A stretch of 64,000 nt of DNA from Pedobacter sp. (GCA_025351765.1 JANXVH010000101.1:24248-88247), one strand, 5' to 3'; shown: positions 34,855 to 44,246, numbered from the stretch's first letter. A program made the numbers and translations. Notes: a model not told the origin generated them from the letters alone.

Positions 34855-35970
34855 TTAGGGAATTAATATCAGATCGCTGCGAACAGGAAAATGGTCTGAC
34901 AATTTAGCCTCGATGATCCGATAATTGAGCACATTAAAATCTTTCGTTGTTGAGATGTAATCGATCTGAAAATTAGGGAATTTACCATTATAGGTACGTC
35001 CAAAGCCTGTACCTTGTTTGATAAATGTGTTTTTCAATGAAGAAGTGAGCTGAGTGACCGCATAAGAAGCAGGAGTATCATTAAAATCGCCAGCAATAAT
35101 GAACGGCAGTTGGCATCTCTGCATGTGATTCTTCATAATATCTACCTGATCACTGCGCTTTTTAAATGCGGTTCTGAGCATACTTAATATACGCTTTGAA
35201 GAGCTAATCTCGGGATCCATTTTCTTGGTAATTTTATCCAAGTAATTGTAATCTTGTTTATCAAACGCGATAGACTGTAAATGTACATTATAAACTCTAA
35301 CTAGCTTGTTACCGATTTGAACATCAGCATAAATACTTGAATTGCCATTGTAATTGTCTTTAAAAGTGATCTGGCCTTTCCCAAGAATAGGATACTTGGA
35401 GAAAATTGCAAGCCCGTTTGCCTCGTAATCGTTTTTCGCTACGGGAACAAAATAGTAGTAAGGAGTTTTAAGCATCCTTTTAAGGCTATCTGTTATATCA
35501 TAAGACCCTTTATACCTGGTAAAATATTCCTGGAAACAAATAATATCCGGATTTTCGGTTTTAATCAAACTGAGCATTTGTTCTTTAACAGCTTCAATGA
35601 TCTCCTCCCCATAAGGTTTAAAGCTGTGCACATTATAAGTCATCATTCTAATAGCTTTCTCATTTGACTTTGGCCCCTCACCTTTAGTTCCACCGAACCC
35701 ATATGATGCGCGAAATGTTTGCCAGCCATTGAGGATCAGAAGTGAGGTAACGATGGCAAAAATCCAGCGCTTTCTTACCAACCACCAGATGATCATAAAA
35801 ACATTCAGACATAATACAAAAGGGTAAGCCAGTCCGAAGAAAGGAATGTATTGGTACTCACGCGGATCAAACTTACCGGCAAGGCAACCAAGCACAAGTG
35901 CAATAGAAAGTAGGACAGCAAATATGCGCACCATCTGATCGGAAAATGTTAGGTTTGACTTGCTCTTCAT
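34855..35970 (-). CDS. membrane-anchored endonuclease/exonuclease/phosphatase family protein
   Basis: The 371-residue protein has about three N-terminal membrane segments (FAVLLSIALVLGCLAGKF, FVLCLNVFMIIWWLV, FAIVTSLLILNGWQTF) followed by an EEP domain. Catalytic signatures are MTYNVHSF, ENPDIICFQEYF with the metal-binding glutamate, IAGDFNDTPAS with GDFN, and LSDHFPVRSDL with the catalytic SDH. The family includes Mg-dependent nucleases and sphingomyelinase-like phosphodiesterases; here the active domain would face the periplasm. Its start codon overlaps the stop of the preceding rhomboid gene at 35970. Confidence 0.9.
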   Translation of the reverse strand: MKSKSNLTFSDQMVRIFAVLLSIALVLGCLAGKFDPREYQYIPFFGLAYPFVLCLNVFMIIWWLVRKRWIFAIVTSLLILNGWQTFRASYGFGGTKGEGPKSNEKAIRMMTYNVHSFKPYGEEIIEAVKEQMLSLIKTENPDIICFQEYFTRYKGSYDITDSLKRMLKTPYYYFVPVAKNDYEANGLAIFSKYPILGKGQITFKDNYNGNSSIYADVQIGNKLVRVYNVHLQSIAFDKQDYNYLDKITKKMDPEISSSKRILSMLRTAFKKRSDQVDIMKNHMQRCQLPFIIAGDFNDTPASYAVTQLTSSLKNTFIKQGTGFGRTYNGKFPNFQIDYISTTKDFNVLNYRIIEAKLSDHFPVRSDLILIP

Positions 35971-36854
35971 TAATGTTTGCTAGCGTTAAACAAGGTTTCT
36001 TTTTCTGCTTTACTTAATTTATTGTATCCGTTTTTAGAGATCTTATCTAAGATAGCATCAATCTCACTTTGACCTACATAGTTATCATTTTTTCGTTCTA
36101 CGACCTGGCCAGATAAAAAAGGGCTGGTATGGTCTACATTGTTTTTAACTACCCTCAATTTGGGCTTTTTCTTGAATATGGCACTCCAGTCGGTTCCACT
36201 CTGCAACACCTTGATATAGAGAAATCCAAAAAAGGCACCTCCAATATGGGAAAAACTACCACCGGCATTTCCTGATGTGGTACCAATAATGTCCAGTAAT
36301 ATATATGCTATAGCTAGGTATTTAAGTTTTAGCTCAATAACGAGAAAAAGGCGAATGCTATAATTCGGAACCAAAGTAGCAGCAGCAACAATAATAGACA
36401 TCACTGCAGCCGATGATCCAATTATACTGGTATCAGAAATATTTCTGAATACAGGAAAAATGTTAAAAGCAAGCACAAAGATGATCGCACCAAGAATGCC
36501 TCCGCCAAGGTATACAAAATGAAATTGCCTTGGTTTTAAAAAATCAATAAATATTCTTCCCATCCAATATAACCAGAGCATATTGAAAAGCAGATGCAGA
36601 AAGCCCTCATGAAAGAACTGATAGGTGATTACTGCATAAAAATGTAATGGTGTATTGACAATTGTAGCGGGGAAAGCGAAATATTCCCTGATTAAATTAT
36701 CATAAATCAGTCCCCCATTCCCAGATAAAAAAAAAGGGATATTAACAATAGCAACAATCAAAAAAATAATGGTGTTGATTCCTATATAAAGAAAAGAAGG
36801 ATCACCAGACTGAAACACTTTTATTTTTAGGTCCTGCAGGATTTGGTTATTCAT
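35970..36854 (-). CDS. rhomboid family intramembrane serine protease with C-terminal DUF6576-like tail
   Basis: The 294-residue protein has six or seven membrane helices. The catalytic serine is in IIGSSAAVMSI, where the usual GxSG reads GSSA, and the histidine is in FSHIGGAFFGFLY. The HFYAVITYQFFHEGFLHLLF segment is the conserved rhomboid loop region. A soluble C-terminus ends SEIDAILDKISKNGYNKLSK, the conserved tail motif often seen in Bacteroidota rhomboids. It overlaps the first rhomboid by 8 bp and the EEP gene by 1 bp. Confidence 0.92.
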   Translation of the reverse strand: MNNQILQDLKIKVFQSGDPSFLYIGINTIIFLIVAIVNIPFFLSGNGGLIYDNLIREYFAFPATIVNTPLHFYAVITYQFFHEGFLHLLFNMLWLYWMGRIFIDFLKPRQFHFVYLGGGILGAIIFVLAFNIFPVFRNISDTSIIGSSAAVMSIIVAAATLVPNYSIRLFLVIELKLKYLAIAYILLDIIGTTSGNAGGSFSHIGGAFFGFLYIKVLQSGTDWSAIFKKKPKLRVVKNNVDHTSPFLSGQVVERKNDNYVGQSEIDAILDKISKNGYNKLSKAEKETLFNASKH

Positions 36855-37602
36855 TGTATTTGTAGAATCTATTGTTGTCTTTGTCTTTCCATAGTTTTAC
36901 TAAAATGAAGCCCAATAAAGCTCCTCCGAGATGTGCATAATGAGCAACAGAATCCCCAGGCACTTTGGCAACCCCGGAAAAAAGCTCCAATATAATATAT
37001 CCGGCAACAAAATACTTTGCTTTGATGGGAATTGGAAAAAAAATCATCATCAATTCTATATTCGGATAAAGCATTCCGAATGCAACTAAAACCCCAAATA
37101 CAGCACCAGAAGCACCCATCATTGGTGATCCATAAATACCAAGTAAGGTATTGACCTGACTTTGAGATAAGTTTGGCACCTTGATATCTGCCTGGATAAA
37201 ACCTCCTCTATATGCGAGATCATTAATAGGGTTGTTTATCGCACTTCCCGTGATGTGATAAACTTCATATGCCTGGACGCCCATTTGTAACGCTACGGCA
37301 CCTAGTGCAGTAATCAGGTAAAAATTAATGAATCGCTTTGCACCCCATCTGTTTTCCAGCATGCCGCCAAACATAAATAACGCAAACATATTAGAAAGCA
37401 GGTGCATAAAATTCACATGCATAAACATGTAGGTTAGCAGTTGCCAAACCTTAAAAAATGAAGAGTCAAAATAAAAAGCACCGAATAAAAGATCGAAGTT
37501 CAGAGTGCCTGTATTTTCAAATAATACTTTTGCAAGAAAGAAAATAGCATTGATAATCAAGAGATTCTTGACTACAGGCGGTATATTTATGTTGTTGAAC
37601 AT
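36847..37602 (-). CDS. rhomboid family intramembrane serine protease
   Basis: The 251-residue protein has six or more membrane helices. The catalytic serine lies in MGASGAVFGVLVAF (canonical GxSG) and the histidine in YAHLGGALLGFIL. The WQLLTYMFMHVNFMHLLSNM region holds the conserved HxxxxHxxxN signature. Rhomboids cut membrane proteins within the bilayer; substrates are unknown. It is the first of two tandem rhomboids, and its start overlaps the mutL stop, so the genes are coupled in order mutL, rhomboid, rhomboid, EEP. Confidence 0.95.
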   Translation of the reverse strand: MFNNINIPPVVKNLLIINAIFFLAKVLFENTGTLNFDLLFGAFYFDSSFFKVWQLLTYMFMHVNFMHLLSNMFALFMFGGMLENRWGAKRFINFYLITALGAVALQMGVQAYEVYHITGSAINNPINDLAYRGGFIQADIKVPNLSQSQVNTLLGIYGSPMMGASGAVFGVLVAFGMLYPNIELMMIFFPIPIKAKYFVAGYIILELFSGVAKVPGDSVAHYAHLGGALLGFILVKLWKDKDNNRFYKYNE

Positions 37603-39467
37603 TATAATTTATCAAATTTTTTATCGAGTTCAGCAAGCCCAATTGTCTGTATGACCGGCTTACCACTAATGCTAAAGTTAGGAGTTTTACAGGCAAAAAG
37701 TTGCTCTATCAACGTATTCATTTCTGTTTGCCCAAGTACTGTGCCGCTTTTTATAGCGCTATTCCTTGCCATGCTCCTAGCTAGCGCATCTCTTTTGTCT
37801 AACTTTAAATCTTGCTGTGAGTTTTTAAACCCTTCAATAAGGTGTTCAAAAAGCTGAGTTTCATTAATATTGGTACTGCCGAGATCTACCGGTATGCCCT
37901 CAATCACTAAGGTGTTCTTACCAAAGTCTCTTACCTCAAAGCCTAAACTTTTGATATCGTCTAGAAGGCTTTTTGCCAGTTCATAATCGTTGGTACTAAG
38001 CGTTACTGTTTGCGGGAAAAGGCTTTGCTGTGAAGCGCCTTTTCTATTTTCCAGATGCAGGATAAATCGTTCGTATAGTATGCGTTCATGGGCAGCCTGC
38101 TGATCAATAAGCATCAGACCAGATTTGATCTGGGAAATAATGTAACGGTTATGGAGTTGCATCAGCTGTTTTACAGTAGGAATCGAAATCTCCTGGGTCT
38201 CTTCTTTGTCAAAACCTAATCGGTGCTGTTCATGGGATTCTTGTTTTGCAATCTCATATAAAGAGCCCCAGTTTTTGCTGCTTGGAGACAACCCTCCTCC
38301 CCCATAGTTTTTACTGAAACTAGCATACGCGTTGTTTTGAGGTATCGGAAACTCAGTAGTAAAGGGATTGAAATTAGGATTAAAACTGATAGCTGGTTGT
38401 ACAATTTCTTCTGGAGCCATTTGTGTTATCATCGCACTAAAACCTGTTTCCTGATTGAAATCGATAGTGGGACTTATGTTAAACCTGCCGAGCGACCGCT
38501 TTACTGCTGCATGTAAAATTGCATAGATGGACTTTTCGTCAAGATATTTAATCTCCGTTTTTGTAGGATGCACATTCACATCTATCTTGGAGGGATCAAT
38601 ATCTATAAAAAGTACATACAGGGGAAAGTTATAATCCGGAAGCAGCTCTTCGTATGCACGGTTTACAGCATGGTTCAGATAAGGGTCTTTGATGAAACGG
38701 TTATTAACAAAAAAGAACTGCTCACCACGGGTGCGTTTAGCAAATTCTGGTTTCCCAATAAATCCCTTCAGATTAATAATAGATGTTTCTTCTTCAACCG
38801 GGATCAGTCGCTCATTGTAATTATTACCAAAAAGATGAACAATTCTTTGCTTTAAGGCAGACGAGGGGAGGCGGTATATTTCGGATCCGTCATGATGTAG
38901 ACTAAAAGCAACTGCTGGATACGCCATAGCTACCCTCTGAAACTCATCTATAATATGGCGCATTTCAGCCAGATTACTTTTCAAAAAATTCCTGCGGGCC
39001 GGTGTATTGTAAAATAGGTTCTTAATGCAAATACTGGTACCCTGGGGTGTAGCCACCGGTTCTTGTTTAATGTAAACAGATCCATCCACCTCTATCAGTG
39101 TACCAAGCTCATCTTCGTGCCTGCGGGTCTTCATCTCAACTTGTGCAATTGCTGCAATAGAAGCCATCGCTTCGCCCCTAAAACCCATGGTTCTGATAGC
39201 GAAAAGATCTTCTGCCTTACGAACCTTTGATGTGGCATGTCGCTCAAAACACATACGTGCGTCTGTCACACTCATCCCACATCCATTATCGATTACCTGA
39301 ATTAAAGCTTTTCCAGCGTCCTTTATAATAAGTTGCACTTTATTTGCGCCTGCATCTATTGCGTTCTCCAGTAGCTCTTTAACGGCAGATGCGGGACGCT
39401 GCACCACCTCTCCTGCCGCTATTTGATTAGCAACACTATCTGGCAAAAGACGTATGATATCTGACAT
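37602..39467 (-). CDS. mutL: DNA mismatch repair protein MutL
   Basis: The 621-residue protein has the GHKL ATPase N-terminus: IAAGEVVQRPASAVKELLEN, DAGANKVQLIIKD, DNGCGM and TMGFRGEAMASIAAIA. The middle domain shows VDVNVHPTKTEIKYLDE. The C-terminal domain has DQQAAHERILYE in place of the DQHA(x2)E(x4)E endonuclease motif, and the accompanying ACR and CPHGRP motifs are not recognisable (ARNSAIKSG and CKTPNFSISGKP stand there). So the nicking activity may be weak or absent. The next gene overlaps the stop. Confidence 0.96.
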   Translation of the reverse strand: MSDIIRLLPDSVANQIAAGEVVQRPASAVKELLENAIDAGANKVQLIIKDAGKALIQVIDNGCGMSVTDARMCFERHATSKVRKAEDLFAIRTMGFRGEAMASIAAIAQVEMKTRRHEDELGTLIEVDGSVYIKQEPVATPQGTSICIKNLFYNTPARRNFLKSNLAEMRHIIDEFQRVAMAYPAVAFSLHHDGSEIYRLPSSALKQRIVHLFGNNYNERLIPVEEETSIINLKGFIGKPEFAKRTRGEQFFFVNNRFIKDPYLNHAVNRAYEELLPDYNFPLYVLFIDIDPSKIDVNVHPTKTEIKYLDEKSIYAILHAAVKRSLGRFNISPTIDFNQETGFSAMITQMAPEEIVQPAISFNPNFNPFTTEFPIPQNNAYASFSKNYGGGGLSPSSKNWGSLYEIAKQESHEQHRLGFDKEETQEISIPTVKQLMQLHNRYIISQIKSGLMLIDQQAAHERILYERFILHLENRKGASQQSLFPQTVTLSTNDYELAKSLLDDIKSLGFEVRDFGKNTLVIEGIPVDLGSTNINETQLFEHLIEGFKNSQQDLKLDKRDALARSMARNSAIKSGTVLGQTEMNTLIEQLFACKTPNFSISGKPVIQTIGLAELDKKFDKL

Positions 39468-39562
39468 TTGCTACCCTTGATAAAAGCTGCTAATTTAGGC
39501 AAAATAAGGCGTATAGCAAGCCTTCTTTGACATAATTTAAGTATTAATTGGCACGCTTTTTA

Positions 39563-39570
39563 TACCTTTA
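39563..39570 (+). promoter_or_regulatory. -7 promoter element of the serine hydrolase gene, 4 bp from the start codon
   Basis: TACCTTTA differs from TAnnTTTG in the last base; GGGC then the ATG at 39575 follow. Confidence 0.5.
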
Positions 39571-39574
39571 GGGC

Positions 39575-41374
39575 ATGAACAAACTCGTTGTTTTTTTTCT
39601 GATAATCTGCTCGCTTAATGCCTGTGCACAACATCATAAACAAAATACAGAAACATTATCTGCAGTCAATATTATTACCGCAAATACAGTTTTACTAAAT
39701 AATCATAAAGGTTTAATACCGCTTTTAAATTTGGAGAAACTCGATATCGCATCTGTAAATCTTGGGTTTTCATTTCAATCTGCGTTCGACAGCCTTTTAA
39801 ACAAATACACGAAGATAAGTTCATTTAGTTCTTCAAATTACAAGAATTCGACTACTTTAAATGATCTGGAAGACGATCTTAAATATTACAATACTGTCAT
39901 TGTTACATTGCCAACATCTGCCAGCAACGATACCAGAAATATGAATTTTATTACGAGCCTTGTAAAAAGCAAACAGGTAATCATTGCTTTATTTGGAGAC
40001 GGTGGAGGGCTTACTGCTTTCAATGCAGTTCAGTCTCCAATAATATGGACTGATCAGAACAATGCTTTGTCTGCAGAAATCCTTCCGCAGGTTATATTTG
40101 GTGGGGTCGGGGTTGAAAAGAAACTTGCTGCCAGTTTTTCAACAAAGTACCTGGCGGGATCAGGCTTTAATACAACTTCCATCAGATTAAAATATACATT
40201 GCCTGAAGATGCAGGCATCAATGAAGATAATCTTTTGAGCATCGATGCTATTGCAATGGAGGCCATAAAGTCACAGGCCACACCAGGCGCCGTGGTTCTT
40301 GTGGCAAAAGACGGAAAAGTAATATTTAACAAAGCCTATGGTAACCACACCTATTTAAATGGCCTGACCGAAAAAGTTACCGATATTTTTGATCTTGCTT
40401 CTTTGACCAAAACGACTGCTACTACACCAACAGTAATGCGTCTTTTTGAGGAGGGCAAGCTCAATCTCGATACCAATATAGGTGCCTACATTCCTAAAGC
40501 ACGCGAGCTTCCAATGAACGCCATTACGGTTAAAGAAGTAATGCTTCACCAGGCAGGTTTTATACCATACATTCCTTTTCAGGATTACATTACAACGGCT
40601 GATTATAGTCGAGACTCCAGTGCTTCATTTCCTACAAAGGTGGCCGACAATTACTTTATCCGAAAAAACTACTTTAGGGAGGTGATGTGGCCTAAAATGC
40701 TCAATGCACCCATAAGAACCAGAGGTACTTATGTTTACAGCGATATTAGTATGTACGTGATTAAGGATATCGTAGAACGTGTTAGCGGACTGCCGTTAAA
40801 TCAATATGTCGTCAACAATTTTTACTGCCCGCTCGGTATGCAAACTGCAGGATATTTGCCACGCAAACGATTCACTAAGGATCAGATTATACCGACAGAA
40901 CAGGATACTTACTTTAGAAAAACATTATTGGAGGGTTATGTGCATGATCAGGGTGCAGCGCTTGTCGGCGGAGTTTCCGGTCACGCAGGCTTATTTTCCA
41001 GCGCAAACGATCTTGCCATCATCTATCAAATGTTGTTAAATAAAGGCAGTTATGGGGGAACTCAATACTTTAAACCACAAACGGTAGATATGTTTACCAA
41101 TAGACATTCTGCTGTTAGCCGGAGAGGACTTGGTTTCGATAGGAGGGATCCTGATGTGAGTAAACATTATCCATCAGAACTGGCTTCTGATCAAACCTAT
41201 GGACACACCGGATATACCGGAACTTGTGTATGGGTAGATCCGTCAAGAGGGTTAGTTTATGTATTTTTATCTAATCGGGTAAACCCAAAAGTGACAGATA
41301 AACTCAACAATTTAAAGATCAGGGCCAGAATACAAGATGTGATTAATAAGGCAATTGATCAGGGTAAAAAATAA
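39575..41374 (+). CDS. lipoprotein: GH3 C-terminal-like domain plus class C beta-lactamase-family serine hydrolase
   Basis: The 599-residue lipoprotein has lipobox LNAC with cysteine 17. Residues ~30-200 resemble the GH3 C-terminal domain (ANTVLLNNHKGLIPLLNLEK, VIIALFGDGGGLTAFN). Residues ~215-595 are a beta-lactamase family domain with S276-L-T-K279, Y388-S-D390 and the GHTGYTG motif near the end, so the serine hydrolase site looks complete. Bacteroidota often carry a fusion of ~1000 residues in which a catalytic GH3 (NagZ-like) domain precedes these two; that catalytic domain is missing here. Likely substrates are cell-wall peptides or esters. The stop is adjacent to the convergent oxygenase gene. 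Confidence 0.88.
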   Translation: MNKLVVFFLIICSLNACAQHHKQNTETLSAVNIITANTVLLNNHKGLIPLLNLEKLDIASVNLGFSFQSAFDSLLNKYTKISSFSSSNYKNSTTLNDLEDDLKYYNTVIVTLPTSASNDTRNMNFITSLVKSKQVIIALFGDGGGLTAFNAVQSPIIWTDQNNALSAEILPQVIFGGVGVEKKLAASFSTKYLAGSGFNTTSIRLKYTLPEDAGINEDNLLSIDAIAMEAIKSQATPGAVVLVAKDGKVIFNKAYGNHTYLNGLTEKVTDIFDLASLTKTTATTPTVMRLFEEGKLNLDTNIGAYIPKARELPMNAITVKEVMLHQAGFIPYIPFQDYITTADYSRDSSASFPTKVADNYFIRKNYFREVMWPKMLNAPIRTRGTYVYSDISMYVIKDIVERVSGLPLNQYVVNNFYCPLGMQTAGYLPRKRFTKDQIIPTEQDTYFRKTLLEGYVHDQGAALVGGVSGHAGLFSSANDLAIIYQMLLNKGSYGGTQYFKPQTVDMFTNRHSAVSRRGLGFDRRDPDVSKHYPSELASDQTYGHTGYTGTCVWVDPSRGLVYVFLSNRVNPKVTDKLNNLKIRARIQDVINKAIDQGKK

Positions 41375-42340
41375 CTACATTTTTTTTAATCCAATCTCCC
41401 TCAGCCTTTCGTCAAGATATTCACCAGCGGTCATATCGCTATATAGTTTAGGATGTTCGCTATCAATACATGACGGCAAACTCTTTAAGTCCATGTCTGC
41501 GCGAGGATGTAAAAAGAAAGGCACCGAAAAGCGGGAAGTCTTCATAAGCTCACGGGGTGGATTTACTACCCTATGCGTAGTGGATCGTAACTTATTATTT
41601 GTTAATCTCTGCAGCATATCACCAACATTTACCACTATATCTGTATGTCCTGCTTTAATAGGCAACCATTCATTGCCGCGTGTTAATACTTCAAGTCCGT
41701 CGGCACTTGCACCTATCAGCAAGGTAATTAAATTAATATCTTCATGAGCTCCTGCCCGCACTGCATCATCAGGTAAAGCCTCCGGATCTGTTATCGGGAA
41801 GTAATGTATACCTCTTAATATGGAATTGCCGTTGTGTACGTGGTTATCAAAATAATCAATTGGAAGTTCAAGATAAGTTGCAATCGCCCGCAGCAGGTGT
41901 TTTCCATTGCTTTCTAATCGTTGATAGATCTCGCGTGTTACCTCATTAAATTCAGGGATTTCCGCCAGAAACTCATTAGCTGGATATTCACTCTTTATAG
42001 GATCGTTATCCATTACTTCCTGACCAATTTGCCAGAACTCTTTTAAATCGGCAGTCTTAGCACCTTTAGCCGTCTCTTTACCCGGACTGGTGTAGCCCCG
42101 TTGTCCCGCAAGTTCCGCCTTTTCATATTGTAGCTTTTGTTCCATAGGCAAACTAAAGGCGGCCTGTATGTTCTGGTAAAGTTTTTCAATCAATTCCTTA
42201 CTTACACCATGATTTGTAATGGTCACAAAGCCAGAATCATTAAATGCTCGGCCTAGCTCATCGGAGAACTTTTTACGTTGTACATCATCTCCGTTAATAT
42301 AAGAGCTCAAATCTAAACTTGGAATGTAGGGTGCTGACAT
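41375..42340 (-). CDS. isopenicillin N synthase-family 2OG/Fe(II)-dependent oxygenase
   Basis: The 321-residue oxygenase has the N-terminal DIOX_N pattern (IPSLDLSSYINGDDVQRKKF, GFVTITNHGVSKELIEKLYQ) and the Fe(II)/2-oxoglutarate core: AHEDINLITLLIG with the His and Asp ligands, and RSTTHRVVNPPRE with the second histidine and the 2OG-binding arginine. Family members hydroxylate or oxidise small molecules, so the substrate cannot be predicted. Convergent with the serine hydrolase and divergent from msrA. Confidence 0.93.
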   Translation of the reverse strand: MSAPYIPSLDLSSYINGDDVQRKKFSDELGRAFNDSGFVTITNHGVSKELIEKLYQNIQAAFSLPMEQKLQYEKAELAGQRGYTSPGKETAKGAKTADLKEFWQIGQEVMDNDPIKSEYPANEFLAEIPEFNEVTREIYQRLESNGKHLLRAIATYLELPIDYFDNHVHNGNSILRGIHYFPITDPEALPDDAVRAGAHEDINLITLLIGASADGLEVLTRGNEWLPIKAGHTDIVVNVGDMLQRLTNNKLRSTTHRVVNPPRELMKTSRFSVPFFLHPRADMDLKSLPSCIDSEHPKLYSDMTAGEYLDERLREIGLKKM

Positions 42341-42516
42341 CTTGATCTGTTTTAGTATTAATCACTAAATTAAGAAACTATTGTCAATTTTGATTAATCG
42401 CATCTGTAAAACCATTATCAGCACATTGTAATCTTAGCATCATTCAAATTTTCAGTGAAACTATATAGCTGAGTCTTACGTAATTTTACCTAACAAACTA
42501 TTGCAAAAAATCGACG

Positions 42517-43116
42517 ATGAAAAATATAATATGCGCCATTTTGATACTTTTATCCTTTAATGCAGCTAAGGCACAAAGTCCAAAACTGCAAAAGGCTACT
42601 TTTGGTAACGGTTGTTTCTGGTGTTCTGAAGCGGTATTCCAACGTTTAAAAGGTGTGGTGAGTGTAAGATCTGGTTATGAGGGTGGAGATGTTGTAAAAC
42701 CGTCTTACGAGGATGTTTGTACAGGCACTACCGGACATGCCGAGGTAATTGAATTGACATACGATCCTGCAAAGATCACTTATGATGAACTACTGGAGGT
42801 GTTTTGGAAAACTCACGATCCCACAACTTTAAATCGTCAGGGAGCAGATGTTGGAACCCAGTATCGTTCTGTAATATTTTATCACAGTGATGAGCAAAAG
42901 TTATTGGCAGAAAAATATAAAAAAGAATTAAATACCAATAATGCATTTGGAAAGCCTGTTTTAACGGCAATTGAAAAAGAGGTTCCTTTTTATGTTGCGG
43001 AAAATTATCATCAGGAGTATTACAAACTGAACGGTAGCCAGCCTTATTGTCGGGCAGTAATACTTCCAAAGATGCAAAAACTGGAAAAGATTTTTAAAGA
43101 TAAATTGAAAAATTAA
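42517..43116 (+). CDS. msrA: peptide-methionine (S)-S-oxide reductase, exported
   Basis: MsrA repairs S-methionine sulfoxide in proteins. The 199-residue protein has a Sec-type signal (MKNIICAILILLSFNAAKAQ) and the active site GNGCFWCSEAVFQRLKGVVS, where the family norm is GGCFW, so one glycine is replaced by asparagine. TTGHAEVIELTYDPAKITYD, HDPTTLNRQGADVGTQYRSV and ENYHQEYY are all conserved. An extracytoplasmic MsrA is usual in Bacteroidota for oxidised envelope proteins. Confidence 0.96.
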   Translation: MKNIICAILILLSFNAAKAQSPKLQKATFGNGCFWCSEAVFQRLKGVVSVRSGYEGGDVVKPSYEDVCTGTTGHAEVIELTYDPAKITYDELLEVFWKTHDPTTLNRQGADVGTQYRSVIFYHSDEQKLLAEKYKKELNTNNAFGKPVLTAIEKEVPFYVAENYHQEYYKLNGSQPYCRAVILPKMQKLEKIFKDKLKN

Positions 43117-43147
43117 CCATACAAAACAATAAGGGTATCAAATACAT

Positions 43148-43155
43148 TAACTTTA
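43148..43155 (+). promoter_or_regulatory. -7 promoter element of the 86-residue gene, 4 bp from the start codon
   Basis: TAACTTTA (last base differs from the consensus G), followed by GCTG and the ATG at 43160. Confidence 0.45.
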
Positions 43156-43159
43156 GCTG

Positions 43160-43420
43160 ATGAAAAATGAAAACCCATATGTATTGTTCACTCCTCAGAT
43201 TCTGAGCGATTGGAAGCTGAATGGCGTAAATTATATTAAGCTTACCGAGTTGGAATCTGACCTCTCTGTAAATTTTTTTGAGTTAATACCGAACTCAGAA
43301 ATTCCTGACTCTGGTGATACCATTTACCACATCGACTCTGAAGATATTATTGAATTGCTGGAACCATTAGAGAAAGTTAAATTCTTGGTTCACGAGATCT
43401 ATCTTGAAGAGGAAAGTTAA
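43160..43420 (+). CDS. hypothetical 86-residue cytosolic protein
   Basis: This small acidic protein has no signal peptide or membrane segment. It contains NPYVLFTPQILSDWKLNGVN, a central IPDSGDTIYHIDSEDIIELL and an acidic end (LEEES). No family recognised. The promoter-like box 4 bp upstream and coding-like composition support it being real. It follows msrA by 43 bp. Confidence 0.65.
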   Translation: MKNENPYVLFTPQILSDWKLNGVNYIKLTELESDLSVNFFELIPNSEIPDSGDTIYHIDSEDIIELLEPLEKVKFLVHEIYLEEES

Positions 43421-43551
43421 TTCTTTCATACCTGACGTAGGTTCATTCACCAAATTATAATGTCTTTTTATTTAGTGCAAATTCTTAATAAAAAATTATC
43501 ATTTTAAAGTCAAAACCGCAAGTAGATCGTGACGCTACTAATTAACGTAAC

Positions 43552-43559
43552 TACATTTG
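43552..43559 (+). promoter_or_regulatory. -7 promoter element of the nitroreductase gene
   Basis: TACATTTG fits TAnnTTTG exactly and lies 47 bp before the ATG at 43607, giving a normal-length leader. Confidence 0.55.
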
Positions 43560-43606
43560 CTAACGCTGTTATTAATATTTTACAGTGCTACGTAAATTAA
43601 AAGATC

Positions 43607-44239
43607 ATGAGTATTCAAAATGCCCTAAAATGGCGATACGCCACTAAAAAAATGAACGGTAAGCAAGTACCGCAAGAAAAAGTTGACCAGATAGTAGCCG
43701 CAGCACAACTTGCACCAACATCGTCAGGTTTGCAACCTTTTAAGGTTATTGTAGTTAGCAACCAAGAGTTGAAAGAAAAGATAAAAGCAATATCATATAA
43801 CCAGTCGCAGATTACAGATTGTTCTCACTTACTGGTATTTGCAGCATGGGATAATTATACAGAAGAAAGAATAAGGAATGTATTTGCCCATAGTAATGCT
43901 GAACGCGGTCTACCTGCAGACAATGGTTCAGAGTACATGAACACTGTAATTGGTATGTACACTACCCGCGATGCGGAAGTGAATTTTAACCATGCTGCTC
44001 GTCAGTCTTACATTGGCTTTGGTGCTGCTATCATAGAAGCAGCCACATTAGAAGTTGATGCAACCCCTATGGAAGGTTTTGACGCTGAAAAATTAGACGA
44101 ACTTTTAAGCCTTAAAGAACTAGGCTTACGCAGCACTACTATCCTCCCGCTTGGATATAGAGATGAAACAGGGGATTGGCTGGTAAACCTAAAAAAAGTA
44201 CGAACCCCACTAAAAGATTTCGTTATCGAATTCAAATAA
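43607..44239 (+). CDS. NAD(P)H-dependent nitroreductase family oxidoreductase (NfsB-like)
   Basis: The 210-residue FMN enzyme has the family pattern: ALKWRYATKKMNGKQVPQEK with the R/K contact to FMN phosphate, QLAPTSSGLQPFKVIVVSNQ near residue 34-53, and the C-terminal GLRSTTILPLGYRDETGDW. Such enzymes reduce nitroaromatics, quinones or flavins with NAD(P)H and work as dimers. Physiological substrate unknown. A strong terminator follows. Confidence 0.93.
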   Translation: MSIQNALKWRYATKKMNGKQVPQEKVDQIVAAAQLAPTSSGLQPFKVIVVSNQELKEKIKAISYNQSQITDCSHLLVFAAWDNYTEERIRNVFAHSNAERGLPADNGSEYMNTVIGMYTTRDAEVNFNHAARQSYIGFGAAIIEAATLEVDATPMEGFDAEKLDELLSLKELGLRSTTILPLGYRDETGDWLVNLKKVRTPLKDFVIEFK

Positions 44240-44246
44240 ACTTTTA

